A stretch of 64,000 nt of DNA from Christiangramia aestuarii (GCF_009735585.1 NZ_VJVW01000001.1:355697-419696); one strand, 5' to 3'; counted from the stretch's first letter, positions 47,468-57,453 are shown. Notes: generated by a model not told the origin, from the sequence alone. Numbers and translations: made by a program.

Positions 47468-47489
47468 GCTTTTTTTAAAGTGAATTGGT

Positions 47490-47497
47490 TAATTTTG
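47490..47497 (+). promoter_or_regulatory. -7 box of the glutamine cyclotransferase gene
   Basis: TAATTTTG, exact consensus, 21 bases before the first ATG; no clear -33 box. It is back-to-back with the SRP RNA promoter. Confidence 0.6.
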
Positions 47498-47518
47498 CTG
47501 TGACTTCAAGCCTATTTA

Positions 47519-48574
47519 ATGATGAACAAATTTAACTTACTGTTACTCTTTATTTTAAACTTTTTATTTTTTTCCTGTGGAAGCAATAACGGAAATAAAA
47601 AATCTGATTTTTCCCTGAAAATCGAAGAAAATAAATCCCAGTTTCAGATAAATGAAAGCCTGAAAGCTTCGATCGTAAATTCAAAAAACAGGAATATAGA
47701 CTCGGTTTCTTTCTACCTGGGGGACCAGTATCTGAAAAGCTCTAAAACCGGGGATTTCGACATGTCGCTTCAGAATACCTTACTCGGGAATCAAACCCTG
47801 AAGGCCGTGGTTCACGGGGAAGAGATCACAGATACCGTATTCAAGGACATTAAAATACTTAATACCACTGCCCCTACTCTTTATACTTACGAGATAGTGA
47901 ACACCTACCCGCATGATATCACCTCTTATACACAGGGACTGGAATTTCACGGGGATACACTTTACGAAAGCATAGGCCAGTATGGAAGGTCTAAATTAAG
48001 GAAGCTTGATCTGGAGACGGGAGAAGTGCTCAGGGAAATCAAGCTGGACGACCAGTACTTCGCAGAAGGCCTTACCATTATGGGAGACAAACTATACCAG
48101 CTTACCTGGCAGGAAGGCGAAGGTTTCATCTACAACCTGGATAGCTTTGAGAAAATAGGCAGCTTTGGATACAACCAGAGTAAAGAAGGCTGGGGCCTCT
48201 GCAATAATGGTGAAAAGATCTTTAAAAGTGATGGCACAGAAAAGATCTGGATCCTGGATCCCGAAACCCTTGCCGAAAAAAGCTTCCTGCAGCCAACAAC
48301 CGATAAATCTACGTTTGAAAAGTTCAACGAGCTGGAATGGGTGAAGGGAAAGATCTATGCCAATACTTACCAGAGAGATGGCGTCGCAATCATAAATCCT
48401 GAGAATGGAGCTATAGAAGGCCTGGTAAACTTCAAGGAACTAAGGAATAAGGTTAGCCAGCATGATAAACTGGACGTACTTAACGGAATCGCATACAACC
48501 CTAACACCGATAAACTTTATGTCACCGGAAAGAACTGGGATAAGATCTTCGAGGTGAAAATAGTAGAAAAATAA
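47519..48574 (+). CDS. Lipoprotein glutaminyl-peptide cyclotransferase
   Basis: 351 residues with a lipoprotein signal (NFLFFSC, acylated Cys20). An N-terminal ~90-residue region is followed by the five-bladed beta-propeller of the plant-type glutamine cyclotransferase family. TYPHDITSYTQGLEFHGDTLYESIGQYG opens the propeller (markers YTQGLEF and ESIGQYG), with NELEWVKGKIYANTY and VLNGIAYNPNTDKLYVTGKNW closing it. The family converts N-terminal glutamine of peptides to pyroglutamate. Two ATG codons are adjacent at the start (47519, 47522). The stop overlaps the start of the thioesterase gene by one base. Confidence 0.92.
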   Translation: MMNKFNLLLLFILNFLFFSCGSNNGNKKSDFSLKIEENKSQFQINESLKASIVNSKNRNIDSVSFYLGDQYLKSSKTGDFDMSLQNTLLGNQTLKAVVHGEEITDTVFKDIKILNTTAPTLYTYEIVNTYPHDITSYTQGLEFHGDTLYESIGQYGRSKLRKLDLETGEVLREIKLDDQYFAEGLTIMGDKLYQLTWQEGEGFIYNLDSFEKIGSFGYNQSKEGWGLCNNGEKIFKSDGTEKIWILDPETLAEKSFLQPTTDKSTFEKFNELEWVKGKIYANTYQRDGVAIINPENGAIEGLVNFKELRNKVSQHDKLDVLNGIAYNPNTDKLYVTGKNWDKIFEVKIVEK

Positions 48575-48978
48575 TGGAAGCTAACCCAGAGATCTACGAG
48601 AAAAAACTGGTGGTTAAAGAGGAACACCTGGACAAACAAAGGCACGTGAACAATGTTCAATACGTGCAATGGGTGCAGGATGTAGCTGAAGAGCACTGGG
48701 AAGCCAGGGCTTCCAGCGAACAAAAAACCAAGGTGATCTGGGTTGTAATACGTCATGAGATCAATTATAAGAAAGAGGCCTTCCTGGGAGACGAGATCTC
48801 CCTGCAAACCTACGTTGGCAAAACCACCCATGTGACCTCGATTAGATATGTGATCATCAAAAATCCCGAAACCGGGAAATTACTGGCCGAAGCCAAAACT
48901 ACCTGGTGCCTTTTGAATGCTGATTCCAAAAGGCCGGTAAAGATCTCTGAGGAATTGAAAAAAGTATTTCAGCAATAG
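48574..48978 (+). CDS. Acyl-CoA thioesterase, 4HBT hotdog fold
   Basis: 134 residues of the 4-hydroxybenzoyl-CoA thioesterase superfamily. EEHLDKQRHVNNVQYVQWVQDVAEEH contains the catalytic Asp region and the helix HVNNVQY typical of YbgC/FatA-like hotdog proteins, followed by strands RHEINYKKEAFLGDEI and TTWCLLNADSKRPVKI. It hydrolyses acyl-CoA or acyl-ACP thioesters; chain preference is unknown. It is translationally coupled to the glutamine cyclotransferase gene (TAATG overlap). The functional link is unclear. Confidence 0.9.
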   Translation: MEANPEIYEKKLVVKEEHLDKQRHVNNVQYVQWVQDVAEEHWEARASSEQKTKVIWVVIRHEINYKKEAFLGDEISLQTYVGKTTHVTSIRYVIIKNPETGKLLAEAKTTWCLLNADSKRPVKISEELKKVFQQ

Positions 48979-49089
48979 ACTCTTACCTGCAAGCCAGTAT
49001 TTTATATTTCTTTAAAGCTTTGTCTTAAACTTTGTTTAATCTTTTCTTTTAATCATTAAACATTTCTATATTGGATAAAAATTCAAATT

Positions 49090-49452
49090 ATGGAAATTGT
49101 AAAAATCATTCTGCAGCTAATAGTTGGCCTGGGAATACTAAATGTGTGGTTATTAAGATTCAATAAGAAGACCGCTTACCGGGGAGGTAAGGCCGGGAAT
49201 ATGAAAGAAGAATTCAAAGCTTACGGGCTACCTGAAAGCATTGTCTACTTGGTGGGCTTCATCAAGGTAAGTTTGGCCCTGATGCTAATTGCAGGTATCT
49301 GGATAGAAAGCCTGGTAGACCCGGCAGCCATAGGAATGGCGGCTATGATGCTGGGAGCGATCATCATGCACATTAAGATTAGGGATTCCTTTAAACAGAC
49401 CCTTCCTGCTCTTAGCCTGCTTATTATTTGCGGAATCATTATCTGGTTATAA
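49090..49452 (+). CDS. DoxX-like small membrane protein
   Basis: 120 residues with four hydrophobic helices (residues ~4-22, 55-75, 80-97, 103-119) and the DoxX pattern EFKAYGLPESIVYLVGFIKVSLALMLIAG (seen by its parts AYGLPESIVYLVG and KVSLALMLIAG). DoxX proteins sit in the inner membrane; some have been tied to thiosulfate or thiol oxidation, but this subgroup has no proven role. It lies 111 bases after the thioesterase gene and ends at a terminator. Confidence 0.82.
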   Translation: MEIVKIILQLIVGLGILNVWLLRFNKKTAYRGGKAGNMKEEFKAYGLPESIVYLVGFIKVSLALMLIAGIWIESLVDPAAIGMAAMMLGAIIMHIKIRDSFKQTLPALSLLIICGIIIWL

Positions 49453-49455
49453 AAT

Positions 49456-49485
49456 AAAAAAGCCATTCCGAAGAATGGCTTTTTC
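49456..49485. terminator. Bidirectional terminator between the DoxX-like and glyA genes
   Basis: AAAAAGCCATTC pairs perfectly with GAATGGCTTTTT around CGAA, a stable tetraloop; A and T runs flank both sides. Confidence 0.92.
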
Positions 49486-49504
49486 TATATTATTTGATTT
49501 CAGG

Positions 49505-50779
49505 TTACATTTGAAACAATGGAAGGCCATGCATCATGGAATTTACTTCTTTTTTCACAGCTTCAATTTCTGAATCCTTATCTATGTTAGAGATCACACG
49601 ATCTATAAGATCAACGATCTTCGCCATATCATCTTCTTTAAGTCCACGGGTAGTTACCGCCGGAGTTCCGATTCTAATTCCCGATGTTACAAATGGAGAT
49701 TTATCATCGAAAGGCACCATATTCTTGTTCACGGTGATATCAGCTTTTCCAAGGGCTTCTTCAGCATCCTTTCCGCTTACATTCTTATTTCTAAGATCTA
49801 TAAGCATCATGTGGTTATCTGTACCGCCTGAAATAACTCCGTAGTCCTTATCTACAAATGCTTTTGCAAGTACCTTGGCGTTCTTCTTAACCTGAACCAT
49901 ATAGTGCAGGAATTCATCTGTCAGGGCCTCTCCAAAGGCAACCGCTTTAGCCGCGATAATATGCTCTAGAGGTCCTCCCTGGTTTCCCGGGAAAATACCA
50001 GAATTGAGCATCGCAGACATTTTCTTCAGGTTTCCGTTCTTCAGTTTTTCACCAAAAGGATTGTCAAAATCCTTACCCATGATGATGATCCCTCCTCTTG
50101 GCCCGCGCAAGGTTTTATGGGTGGTAGAAGTCACAATATGGCAATGAGGCACAGGATCACTGATAAGTCCTTTGGCTATTAAGCCCGCAGGGTGTGCGAT
50201 ATCAGCAAGCAAAATAGCTCCCACGCTGTCTGCGATCTCTCTGAATCTCTTATAATCTATTTCTCTTGAATATGCAGAAGCACCGGCAATGATCATTTTC
50301 GGCTTTTCCTTTTCGGCAATCTCAGCAACCGCATCGTAATCGATGAGCCCGGTTTCCTTATCTACTCCATAAAAAACAGGATTGTATAATCTACCTGAAA
50401 AGTTCACCGGAGAACCATGCGTAAGATGACCTCCATGAGAAAGATCAAAACCAAGGAATTTATCTCCTGGCTTAAGGCAGGTATGAAAAACGGCTGTGTT
50501 TGCCTGAGAACCTGAATGAGGTTGCACATTGGCATATTCAGCATTGAATAATTCTTTTAGACGATCTATGGCAAGCTGCTCTACCTGGTCTACCACCTCA
50601 CATCCTCCATAATATCTCTTCCCGGGATAACCTTCAGCATACTTATTTGTAAGGACAGATCCGGCCGCTTCAAGTACCGCATCGCTCACAAAATTTTCAC
50701 TGGCAATAAGTTCCAAACCATTTAACTGGCGCTCTTTTTCTTCGGCTATTAAATCAAATACTTGGGTGTCTCGTTGCAT
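49505..50779 (-). CDS. glyA: Serine hydroxymethyltransferase
   Basis: Interconverts serine and glycine while transferring a one-carbon unit to tetrahydrofolate; PLP enzyme, cytoplasmic. The 424-residue protein has [41 protein letters not shown] near the N-terminus (key parts ELIASEN and YPGKRYYGG), [15 protein letters not shown], and the PLP-binding lysine in [18 protein letters not shown] start with no competing codon. A minus-strand sequence near 50800 resembles a -7 box (TACTTTTA) in the gap shared with fahA. Confidence 0.98.
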   Translation of the reverse strand: MQRDTQVFDLIAEEKERQLNGLELIASENFVSDAVLEAAGSVLTNKYAEGYPGKRYYGGCEVVDQVEQLAIDRLKELFNAEYANVQPHSGSQANTAVFHTCLKPGDKFLGFDLSHGGHLTHGSPVNFSGRLYNPVFYGVDKETGLIDYDAVAEIAEKEKPKMIIAGASAYSREIDYKRFREIADSVGAILLADIAHPAGLIAKGLISDPVPHCHIVTSTTHKTLRGPRGGIIIMGKDFDNPFGEKLKNGNLKKMSAMLNSGIFPGNQGGPLEHIIAAKAVAFGEALTDEFLHYMVQVKKNAKVLAKAFVDKDYGVISGGTDNHMMLIDLRNKNVSGKDAEEALGKADITVNKNMVPFDDKSPFVTSGIRIGTPAVTTRGLKEDDMAKIVDLIDRVISNIDKDSEIEAVKKEVNSMMHGLPLFQM

Positions 50780-50822
50780 TACAATTTTTTACGTTAAATA
50801 TTCGGTAAAAGTAACAAATACA

Positions 50823-50853
50823 TTCGGTTAATTACAGGAAAATAATATATTTG
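50823..50853 (+). promoter_or_regulatory. Promoter of fahA
   Basis: TATATTTG (50846-50853, exact -7 consensus), with TTCG at 50823 as near -33 box and 19 bases between. It covers the in-frame TTG at 50851. Confidence 0.75.
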
Positions 50854-50889
50854 AGTCAACTAGATTTTAACAAAAAACCAACATTTTTT

Positions 50890-52179
50890 ATGTCAATTAC
50901 CGCTAACGATCCAAATAGAAAAACCTGGTTGGATATTCCTGGCGATACCGATTTCCCTATTCAGAATATTCCTTTCGGGGTGTTCCTTACCCGTGATGAC
51001 GTGATCACCATTGGTACCAGAATTGGCGATTACGCGATAGACCTTGGAGCCCTGCACCAGTTAGGTTATTTTGAAGGGATCCCACTAACTGACGATATAT
51101 TTTTACAGGATACTTTAAACGACTTTATATCTGATGGCAAGAAAACCTGGAGGCTGGTTAGAAACCGTATCGCCGATATTTTCGATGCCAATAACTCAAA
51201 ATTAAAAGACAATCAGGACCACAGGAATACGGTGCTTTTCACTCTTGATGAGATAGAAATGCAAATGCCGGTTCAGGTGGGAGATTATACAGATTTTTAC
51301 TCATCTAAAGAACATGCGACCAATATTGGGACAATGTTCAGAGATCCAGATAATGCCCTGCTGCCTAACTGGCTGCATATCCCGGTAGGTTACCACGGTA
51401 GAAGCTCTTCCATTATTCCTTCAGGAATTCCGGTACACCGCCCACAGGGACAAACAAAACCGGCAGATTCTGATACTCCTGTTTTTGGTCCATCCCAAAG
51501 AGTGGATTTCGAACTGGAAATGGCTTTTATCACCACCGATGCCAATCATCTTGGGGAGCCTATCCCGGTAGATGAAGCTGAAGATTATATCTTCGGAATG
51601 GTGCTTTTCAATGACTGGAGCGCACGCGATATTCAGAAATGGGAATATGTGCCATTAGGCCCATTCCTGGCCAAGAACTTCGCTTCTTCCATCTCTCCGT
51701 GGATCGTAACCATGGATGCTTTGGAACCATTTAGAACGGCTAGCCCAAAACCAGAAAAGGAATTACTTCCTTACCTAAAATATAGTGGCGACAAGAGCTT
51801 CGATATCAACCTGGAGGTTTTCCTTCAACCAGAAGGAGGTGAAGAACAATCGCTTTCAAAATCGAACTTCAAATATCTATACTGGAACATGAGCCAGCAA
51901 CTTGCACACCATACCGTGAATGGTTGCCCGGTCAATTCTGGAGATATGATGGCTTCAGGAACGATCTCAGGTTCTTCTGAAGACTCCTTTGGATCTATGC
52001 TGGAACTAACCTGGAGCGGTAGCAAACCAATCAAACTTAAGGACGGTTCTGAACGTAAGTTCATTGAAGACAATGATACCGTGATCATGAGAGGATACTG
52101 CCAGAACGGTAATTCCAGGATCGGGTTTGGAGAAGTGAGAAGTAAACTTCTTCCGGTCTATAAGCCGAAGAAAAAATAA
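50890..52179 (+). CDS. fahA: Fumarylacetoacetase
   Basis: Last enzyme of tyrosine/phenylalanine breakdown: splits fumarylacetoacetate into fumarate and acetoacetate. 429 residues in two parts: the N-terminal SH3-like domain (WLDIPGDTDFPIQNIPFGVF) and the catalytic domain with DFYSSKEHATNIGTMFRD, the metal-binding acidic residues in VDFELEMAFIT and FNDWSARDIQKWEY, and SGTISG near the end. The start at 50890 is chosen because the TTG at 50851 lies inside the promoter box. It is monocistronic; no other tyrosine-degradation gene (hmgA, hppD) is adjacent. Confidence 0.96.
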   Translation: MSITANDPNRKTWLDIPGDTDFPIQNIPFGVFLTRDDVITIGTRIGDYAIDLGALHQLGYFEGIPLTDDIFLQDTLNDFISDGKKTWRLVRNRIADIFDANNSKLKDNQDHRNTVLFTLDEIEMQMPVQVGDYTDFYSSKEHATNIGTMFRDPDNALLPNWLHIPVGYHGRSSSIIPSGIPVHRPQGQTKPADSDTPVFGPSQRVDFELEMAFITTDANHLGEPIPVDEAEDYIFGMVLFNDWSARDIQKWEYVPLGPFLAKNFASSISPWIVTMDALEPFRTASPKPEKELLPYLKYSGDKSFDINLEVFLQPEGGEEQSLSKSNFKYLYWNMSQQLAHHTVNGCPVNSGDMMASGTISGSSEDSFGSMLELTWSGSKPIKLKDGSERKFIEDNDTVIMRGYCQNGNSRIGFGEVRSKLLPVYKPKKK

Positions 52180-52198
52180 TTAGCATTTTGCTCAAATG

Positions 52199-52228
52199 AA
52201 AAGCCCTCGATCGAGGGCTTTTTTTTTA
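52199..52228. terminator. Bidirectional terminator between fahA and the RidA gene
   Basis: A perfect palindrome (AAAAGCCCTCGA/TCGAGGGCTTTT) followed by a T run. The stop codon of the minus-strand RidA gene (52226-52228) lies inside that T run, so its coding end and terminator overlap. Confidence 0.93.
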
Positions 52229-52618
52229 TTCCGCCAGGGCGATACATTTGATCTCTACCATAAGCTCGGGCATCACCAGGGATTTCACTTCTACCAGCGT
52301 ATTGGCCACCTCCGGAAATTTTCCGTAATGTTTGCGCCTTACTTCAAAAAGCTCATCGAGATTTTCCATGGTGTGCTGCACATTGGTGACAAACCAGGTT
52401 TCGTCTACGATATTATCCATGCCCAGACCAAATTTTTTCAGTAGTTCAGCGACATTGCTGTAGGCCTTATCAACCTGTGCTTTCATATCATTTGTCCCAA
52501 CCAGGTTACCTTCCTCATCCAGGCTCACCTGACCTGAGATATAAATGTTGTTTCCTGCTTTTACTGCTTCAGCAATATATTCCTGAAATGCGCCCGATCG
52601 CTCAATTTGCTTTTTCAT
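52226..52618 (-). CDS. RidA family (YjgF/UK114) protein
   Basis: 130 residues. AVKAGNNIYISGQVSLDEEGNLVG and LVEVKSLVMPELMVEIKCIA define the chorismate-mutase-like fold. RidA proteins hydrolyse reactive enamine/imine intermediates of PLP enzymes. The catalytic Arg (usually R105 in the S-R-xx-V context) is not evident: the C-terminal motif reads VKSLVMPELMVEIK, so this is likely a non-archetypal Rid subgroup. The start is set at the ATG 52618 (MKKQIERSGAFQEYIAEA); an in-frame ATG at 52666 would add a poorly supported MIINRYVYFYCSNKID. Confidence 0.85.
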   Translation of the reverse strand: MKKQIERSGAFQEYIAEAVKAGNNIYISGQVSLDEEGNLVGTNDMKAQVDKAYSNVAELLKKFGLGMDNIVDETWFVTNVQHTMENLDELFEVRRKHYGKFPEVANTLVEVKSLVMPELMVEIKCIALAE

Positions 52619-52743
52619 ATCTATCTTATTTGAACAATAAAAATAGACATACCTATTGATAATCAATCACCTAAGCTCCTGATCAGACGATTATCTGTAA
52701 AAATTAAGTGAAAACACTTATAACTGAAAGTTGGAATAGCGAT

Positions 52744-53145
52744 CTAAGCCACGAAATCGGCCAGTTTCTCGGCAGATATGGCCTGGTGTGAAGAATGGTG
52801 CACCACTTCCCTGTTCTTGAGAACGATCAATTGCGGGCTTTCGTGTCTTACCTTGAATCGTTCAGCGATCTCGTTGGAAATGTCCCTGTGACTTATAAGG
52901 TCCAGGAAATAAAGTTTGACGGGCTTGCTTTCATCAAGGTTATAATCTGATTCGAACATCTTCAAAACCATCCTGCTTATCCCGCACCTGGTAGAATGCT
53001 TTAAAATGGCGACGGTGTGATCTTCTGAAGCCTTTTCAATTTCATCTAACTGTTGCATGGAATTAAGGTCTATCCATGGAGTTTCATTTTTCTTCTCGGC
53101 ATTTTCCTTCTTGTCTGAACTGAAAATTTTATCAAATAATCCCAT
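52744..53145 (-). CDS. ytxJ: Bacillithiol system redox-active protein YtxJ
   Basis: 133 residues with a thioredoxin-like fold and a single active-site cysteine, Cys54 in KHSTRCGISRMVLKMFE (the TRC motif of YtxJ). These proteins are monothiol bacilliredoxin-like enzymes believed to remove bacillithiol from proteins. The start follows a perfect -7 box (53160-53167) by 14 bases. The N-terminus is charged (FDKIFSSDKKENAEKK). With bshC at 17596 it supports active bacillithiol metabolism, though the two are 34 kb apart. Confidence 0.92.
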   Translation of the reverse strand: MGLFDKIFSSDKKENAEKKNETPWIDLNSMQQLDEIEKASEDHTVAILKHSTRCGISRMVLKMFESDYNLDESKPVKLYFLDLISHRDISNEIAERFKVRHESPQLIVLKNREVVHHSSHQAISAEKLADFVA

Positions 53146-53159
53146 AACATTCTTTTTCG

Positions 53160-53167
53160 CAAAAGTA
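53160..53167 (-). promoter_or_regulatory. -7 box of ytxJ
   Basis: On the minus strand TACTTTTG, exact consensus, 14 bases before the ATG. Confidence 0.65.
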
Positions 53168-53227
53168 AATCTAAGTAAATTTAATAGACGAAAAATATCG
53201 ATGATTTTTTAATACTATTCAACCAAA

Positions 53228-53274
53228 CTGCCGTTTTGTCGTAATTTTTTCAATAATACACGTCATTTTGACAT
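53228..53274 (+). promoter_or_regulatory. Paired operator-like elements upstream of clpB
   Basis: CTGCCGTTTTGTCG (53228-53241) and CGTCATTTTGACAT (53261-53274) share the core GyCrTTTTG-x-C; the second is a clean inverted repeat GTCA-TTT-TGAC. Their starts are ~33 bases apart, about three helical turns, and the second lies at the likely -33 position before a TATTTTG box near 53276. No CIRCE element is seen. Confidence 0.45.
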
Positions 53275-53325
53275 TTATTTTGAATGGTATATCTATTGCC
53301 ATATGAATTCCAAAAAACAGCATAG

Positions 53326-55932
53326 ATGAACTTTAATAATTTTACCATAAAATCACAAGAGGCTATCCAGCAGGCACAGCAGCTTGCTCAGGAAATGGGC
53401 CATCAGCAGATTGAGAACGAACATATTTTCAAGGCCATCACAATGGTAGACGAAAATGTGACCCCGTTCCTGCTGAAAAAACTGAACATTAACGTTAACC
53501 TGTTTACCCAGATACTTGACAAAAGCCTGGAGAGCTTTCCGAAGGTTAGCGGTGGAGATATCATGTTATCCCGTGAAGCCGGAAAAACAGTTAACGAAGC
53601 ATCTTCCATTGCCAAGAAAATGGAAGATGAATATGTATCAATCGAGCACTTGATACTGGCTATTTTTAAGTCTTCCAGCAAGGTTGCCCAGATCTTGAAG
53701 GACCAGGGAGCGACCGAAAAGGGACTAAGAGCCGCTATTTCAGAATTACGCCAGGGAGATAAGGTTACCTCACAAAGCGCCGAGGAAACCTATAATTCTC
53801 TGGATAAATATGCCCGTAACCTCAACCAATTAGCCGAAGAAGGAAAATTAGACCCTGTAATTGGCCGCGACGAAGAGATTAGACGAATTCTCCAGATCCT
53901 TTCCAGGAGAACCAAGAACAACCCGATGCTGGTTGGTGAACCTGGAACCGGTAAAACTGCCATTGCAGAAGGTCTGGCCCACCGTATCGTGGATGGGGAT
54001 GTACCTGAAAACTTAAAGGATAAAAGGATCTATTCCCTGGATATGGGTGCGCTTATCGCGGGTGCAAAATACAAAGGTGAATTCGAGGAGCGATTAAAAG
54101 CCGTGATCAAGGAAGTTACCACCAGCGACGGAAATATCGTGCTTTTCATTGATGAGATACACACCCTGGTGGGTGCCGGTGGTGGACAGGGAGCCATGGA
54201 TGCGGCGAACATCCTGAAACCTGCCCTGGCCCGTGGTGAACTAAGAGCCATTGGAGCAACCACCCTGGATGAATACCAGAAATATTTTGAAAAGGATAAG
54301 GCACTGGAACGTCGATTCCAGAAGGTAACCGTGGAAGAACCAGATACCGAGAGCGCGATTTCTATCCTGAGAGGGATCAAGGAAAAATATGAAACTCACC
54401 ATAAGGTAAGGATCAAGGATGAGGCGATCATTGCCGCGGTGGAACTATCCCAAAGATATATCACGAACAGGTTCCTGCCCGATAAGGCGATAGACCTTAT
54501 GGACGAGGCAGCTTCCAAACTAAGGATGGAGATCAACTCCAAGCCGGAGGAACTTGATGTACTGGATCGTAAGATCATGCAGCTGGAGATCGAGATAGAG
54601 GCTATAAAACGCGAAAAGGATGAAGCCAAACTGAAATCCCTGAGGGCAGACCTTGCGAACCTGAAGGAAGAGCGCAACGACCTGCATGCCCGCTGGATGA
54701 GCGAAAAAGAGATCGTAGACAATATTCAGACCGCGAAATCTGAAATCGAAGAATACAAACTCGAGGCCGAAAGAGCCGAGCGTGAAGGCGACTACGGAAA
54801 GGTGGCTGAGATCAGGTATGGAAAGATCAAGGAAGCCCAGGAAAGACTGGAGAAACTTCAACAAAAGGTTGCAGAAAACCAGAATGAGAAATCCCTGATC
54901 CAGGAAGAAGTGACCAATGAGGATATCGCCGAAGTGGTGGCAAAATGGACCGGCATCCCCGTAACCAAGATGCTTCAGAGCGAACGCGAAAAACTTCTAA
55001 AACTTGAGGAAGACCTTCATAAACGAGTAGTTGGCCAGGACGAGGCCATTATTGCAGTGAGCGACGCGGTTAGAAGAAGTCGCGCGGGGCTACAGGATCA
55101 GAACAGGCCAATTGGTTCATTCCTGTTCCTGGGAACCACCGGGGTAGGTAAAACCGAGTTAGCAAAAGCACTTGCGGAATACCTGTTCGATGATGAATCG
55201 GCAATGACGAGGATAGATATGAGCGAATACCAGGAAAGGCATTCGGTGAGCAGACTTGTAGGAGCACCTCCGGGTTATGTAGGTTATGATGAAGGTGGCC
55301 AACTGACCGAAGCTGTACGCAGAAAGCCTTATTCTGTGGTACTTCTGGATGAGATCGAAAAAGCTCACCCTGATACCTTCAACATCCTCTTACAGGTATT
55401 GGATGAGGGAAGGCTGACCGACAACAAAGGTCGTCTGGCAGATTTCAAGAACACGATCATCATCATGACCTCCAATATGGGAAGCCATATTATCCAGGAA
55501 AAATTCGAGAATATCAAAGACTTGGAAACCGCGATGGAAGCAGCAAAAACCGAGGTGCTTGGATTGCTCAAACAGAGTGTACGACCTGAATTCATCAACA
55601 GGATAGATGATATCGTGATGTTTAGTCCGCTTACCCAGAAGGATATCAAGCAGATCGTTGGCCTGCAGCTGAAGGGTGTGAAAAAGATGTTGTCTAAGCA
55701 GAATATAGTACTGGATGCTACCGAGGAAGCTATAAAATACCTGGCGCAAAAAGGATTCGATCCGCAATTTGGGGCCAGGCCGGTAAAAAGAGTCGTTCAG
55801 CGGGAAGTATTGAATAAACTTTCCAAAGAGATACTTGCTGGAAGGATACATACCGATAGCATCATTTTACTGGATGAGTTCGACGATGAACTGGTATTTA
55901 GAAACCAGGAACATCTGGCTGAAAATAACTGA
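53326..55932 (+). CDS. clpB: Chaperone ClpB (disaggregase)
   Basis: Heat-inducible AAA+ ATPase that frees proteins from aggregates with DnaK. The 868-residue protein has the N domain ([18 protein letters not shown]), the first AAA module ([15 protein letters not shown] and [24 protein letters not shown], seen as [10 protein letters not shown]), the long coiled-coil M domain (about residues 410-530) that distinguishes ClpB from ClpA/ClpC, and the second AAA module ([16 protein letters not shown] and [11 protein letters not shown]). Full length. Monocistronic, with its own terminator. Confidence 0.97.
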   Translation: MNFNNFTIKSQEAIQQAQQLAQEMGHQQIENEHIFKAITMVDENVTPFLLKKLNINVNLFTQILDKSLESFPKVSGGDIMLSREAGKTVNEASSIAKKMEDEYVSIEHLILAIFKSSSKVAQILKDQGATEKGLRAAISELRQGDKVTSQSAEETYNSLDKYARNLNQLAEEGKLDPVIGRDEEIRRILQILSRRTKNNPMLVGEPGTGKTAIAEGLAHRIVDGDVPENLKDKRIYSLDMGALIAGAKYKGEFEERLKAVIKEVTTSDGNIVLFIDEIHTLVGAGGGQGAMDAANILKPALARGELRAIGATTLDEYQKYFEKDKALERRFQKVTVEEPDTESAISILRGIKEKYETHHKVRIKDEAIIAAVELSQRYITNRFLPDKAIDLMDEAASKLRMEINSKPEELDVLDRKIMQLEIEIEAIKREKDEAKLKSLRADLANLKEERNDLHARWMSEKEIVDNIQTAKSEIEEYKLEAERAEREGDYGKVAEIRYGKIKEAQERLEKLQQKVAENQNEKSLIQEEVTNEDIAEVVAKWTGIPVTKMLQSEREKLLKLEEDLHKRVVGQDEAIIAVSDAVRRSRAGLQDQNRPIGSFLFLGTTGVGKTELAKALAEYLFDDESAMTRIDMSEYQERHSVSRLVGAPPGYVGYDEGGQLTEAVRRKPYSVVLLDEIEKAHPDTFNILLQVLDEGRLTDNKGRLADFKNTIIIMTSNMGSHIIQEKFENIKDLETAMEAAKTEVLGLLKQSVRPEFINRIDDIVMFSPLTQKDIKQIVGLQLKGVKKMLSKQNIVLDATEEAIKYLAQKGFDPQFGARPVKRVVQREVLNKLSKEILAGRIHTDSIILLDEFDDELVFRNQEHLAENN

Positions 55933-55948
55933 TAAAATTAACCTATAA

Positions 55949-55983
55949 AAAAAAGGCGATGGAGTGATCCATCGCCTTTTTAT
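55949..55983. terminator. Bidirectional terminator between clpB and the CsbD gene
   Basis: AAAAAGGCGATGGA pairs perfectly with TCCATCGCCTTTTT around GTGA, with T runs outside on both strands. Confidence 0.93.
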
Positions 55984-55998
55984 TTTCATTCATAGTTC

Positions 55999-56184
55999 CT
56001 ACCAGGAATCGATTTCCCTTTTCAATTCTTCTTTTGTTTTACCAGTTTTCTCTTGCATTCGACCAAGCATTTCATCAAACTTCCCTTCAGAATAGGTTAC
56101 ATCATCATCGGTGAGTCGGCCATATTTTTGCTTGAACTCTCCGCGTATCTGTTTCCATTTTCCTTCAATTTGATCTTCATTCAT
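55999..56184 (-). CDS. CsbD family stress-response protein
   Basis: 61 residues with the CsbD signature: MNEDQIEGKWKQIRGEFKQKYG followed by LTDDDVTYSEGKFDEMLGRMQEKTG (markers KWKQIRGEFKQKYG and KFDEMLGRMQEKTGK). CsbD-like proteins are induced by general stress in several bacteria and have no known biochemical activity. TACATTTA (7 of 8 to the -7 consensus) lies about 15 bases upstream on the minus strand. Monocistronic. Confidence 0.92.
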   Translation of the reverse strand: MNEDQIEGKWKQIRGEFKQKYGRLTDDDVTYSEGKFDEMLGRMQEKTGKTKEELKREIDSW

Positions 56185-56277
56185 AACTTATTGGTTTTAG
56201 GTGTTAATATGCTAAATGTAAAGAAAGCCTGTCCCGATCTCCCCTAACAAAGTCCTATTTTTGTCTTAAACATTTGT

Positions 56278-56285
56278 TATTTTTG
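56278..56285 (+). promoter_or_regulatory. -7 box of the phytase-like lipoprotein gene
   Basis: TATTTTTG, exact consensus, 17 bases before the ATG; TTTTTG 14 bases upstream is a poorly spaced -33 candidate. Confidence 0.6.
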
Positions 56286-56302
56286 CCGCTTAAGCCTTAC
56301 CC

Positions 56303-57415
56303 ATGAAAAAAATCCTCAGTCTCTGCGCATTAAGCATCCTGCTTAGCAGCTGCGCCGTTACCCGGAAGATCGAAGACGAAAATGTGCAAATTGAATTCCT
56401 GGACGAGTTTGTCCTGGCTCCAAATATTAGCATAGATAACACCATCGTGGGAGGTCTTTCAGGTATAGACTACAAAAATGGCAAGTATTACCTGGTTAGT
56501 GACCAGGCGTCGAATCCAAGACTTTATATCGCCGATATCGAAATAAATGGCGAACAAATCGAGAATATCAGTATCGAACAGCTCATAAGCCTGAAAGCAA
56601 CCCAGGATTATTCAGACCAGGTTTTTGATCTTGAGGCAGCCAGGTATGACGTAGACAGGGATGAATTCGTAATTGCCAGTGAAGGACTTATTGACATGGG
56701 TAAAGACCCTGGAATTTATCGACTTTCCAGCCTTGGAGAAGTGCAGAATGCCTTCGTGATCCCGGAATATTTCCGGGCTAAAGGCGAGCAAAGACCAAGA
56801 AACAATGGTGTTTTTGAAGGGCTTTCGGAAAGCTTTGACAACAAAGCTTACTGGGTCGCCACTGAATCCCCATTGGAAAAAGACTCGGGAAAGCCGAAGA
56901 TCTTTCCTTCAAGGGCTCATATCAGGATCACCAAATTCAGCAAGGAAACGGGAGAGCCGGTGAAGCAGTTCGCTTACAAACTGGACGGGATTTCCAAGCT
57001 ACCCATTAATTACTTCGCGGTAAACGGTGCCACCGAGATCCTGGAATTTAGCCAGGACAGGTTTCTAATTCTGGAGAGGTCTTATTCAGCCGGTTACGGT
57101 CCTCATGGGAACACGGTGAAGATATTCGAGATAGATGCTTCCCAGGCCACCAACACCCTGGACATACCCAGGCTTAAAGGAGCCGATTATAAACTTGCTG
57201 AAAAGAGGCTGCTATTTAATTTCAAATCGGTTAAAGATGAACTGACCGAAGGAATCGTTGATAATATCGAGGGCATTTGCTTTGGGCCAATCCTGGAGAA
57301 CGGAAAAAGATCCCTGCTGCTGGTTTCAGATAATAACTTCAACAGTTTTGCCAAGCAGATCAATCAGTTCATCCTTATGCAAATCGACTTTAAGAACAAA
57401 ACTGTAACAAATTAG
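56303..57415 (+). CDS. Lipoprotein with phytase-like beta-propeller (esterase-like activity of phytase)
   Basis: 370 residues with a lipoprotein signal (ILLSSC, acylated Cys17). The mature domain fits the phytase-like PF13449 group: VGGLSGIDYKNGKYYLVSDQA, VFDLEAARYD, NNGVFEGLSESFDNKAYWVATE, ILERSYSAGYG and DNIEGICFGP are recurrent propeller blades with acidic metal-contact positions. Known members are thought to hydrolyse phosphoesters, but no member of this short lipoprotein subgroup is characterised to my knowledge. It is followed 38 bases later by a histidine phosphatase, which may be cotranscribed. Confidence 0.85.
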   Translation: MKKILSLCALSILLSSCAVTRKIEDENVQIEFLDEFVLAPNISIDNTIVGGLSGIDYKNGKYYLVSDQASNPRLYIADIEINGEQIENISIEQLISLKATQDYSDQVFDLEAARYDVDRDEFVIASEGLIDMGKDPGIYRLSSLGEVQNAFVIPEYFRAKGEQRPRNNGVFEGLSESFDNKAYWVATESPLEKDSGKPKIFPSRAHIRITKFSKETGEPVKQFAYKLDGISKLPINYFAVNGATEILEFSQDRFLILERSYSAGYGPHGNTVKIFEIDASQATNTLDIPRLKGADYKLAEKRLLFNFKSVKDELTEGIVDNIEGICFGPILENGKRSLLLVSDNNFNSFAKQINQFILMQIDFKNKTVTN

Positions 57416-57453
57416 ATTTCAGGCGTCCAACCATTAAATAAAACCTTCAGGCT

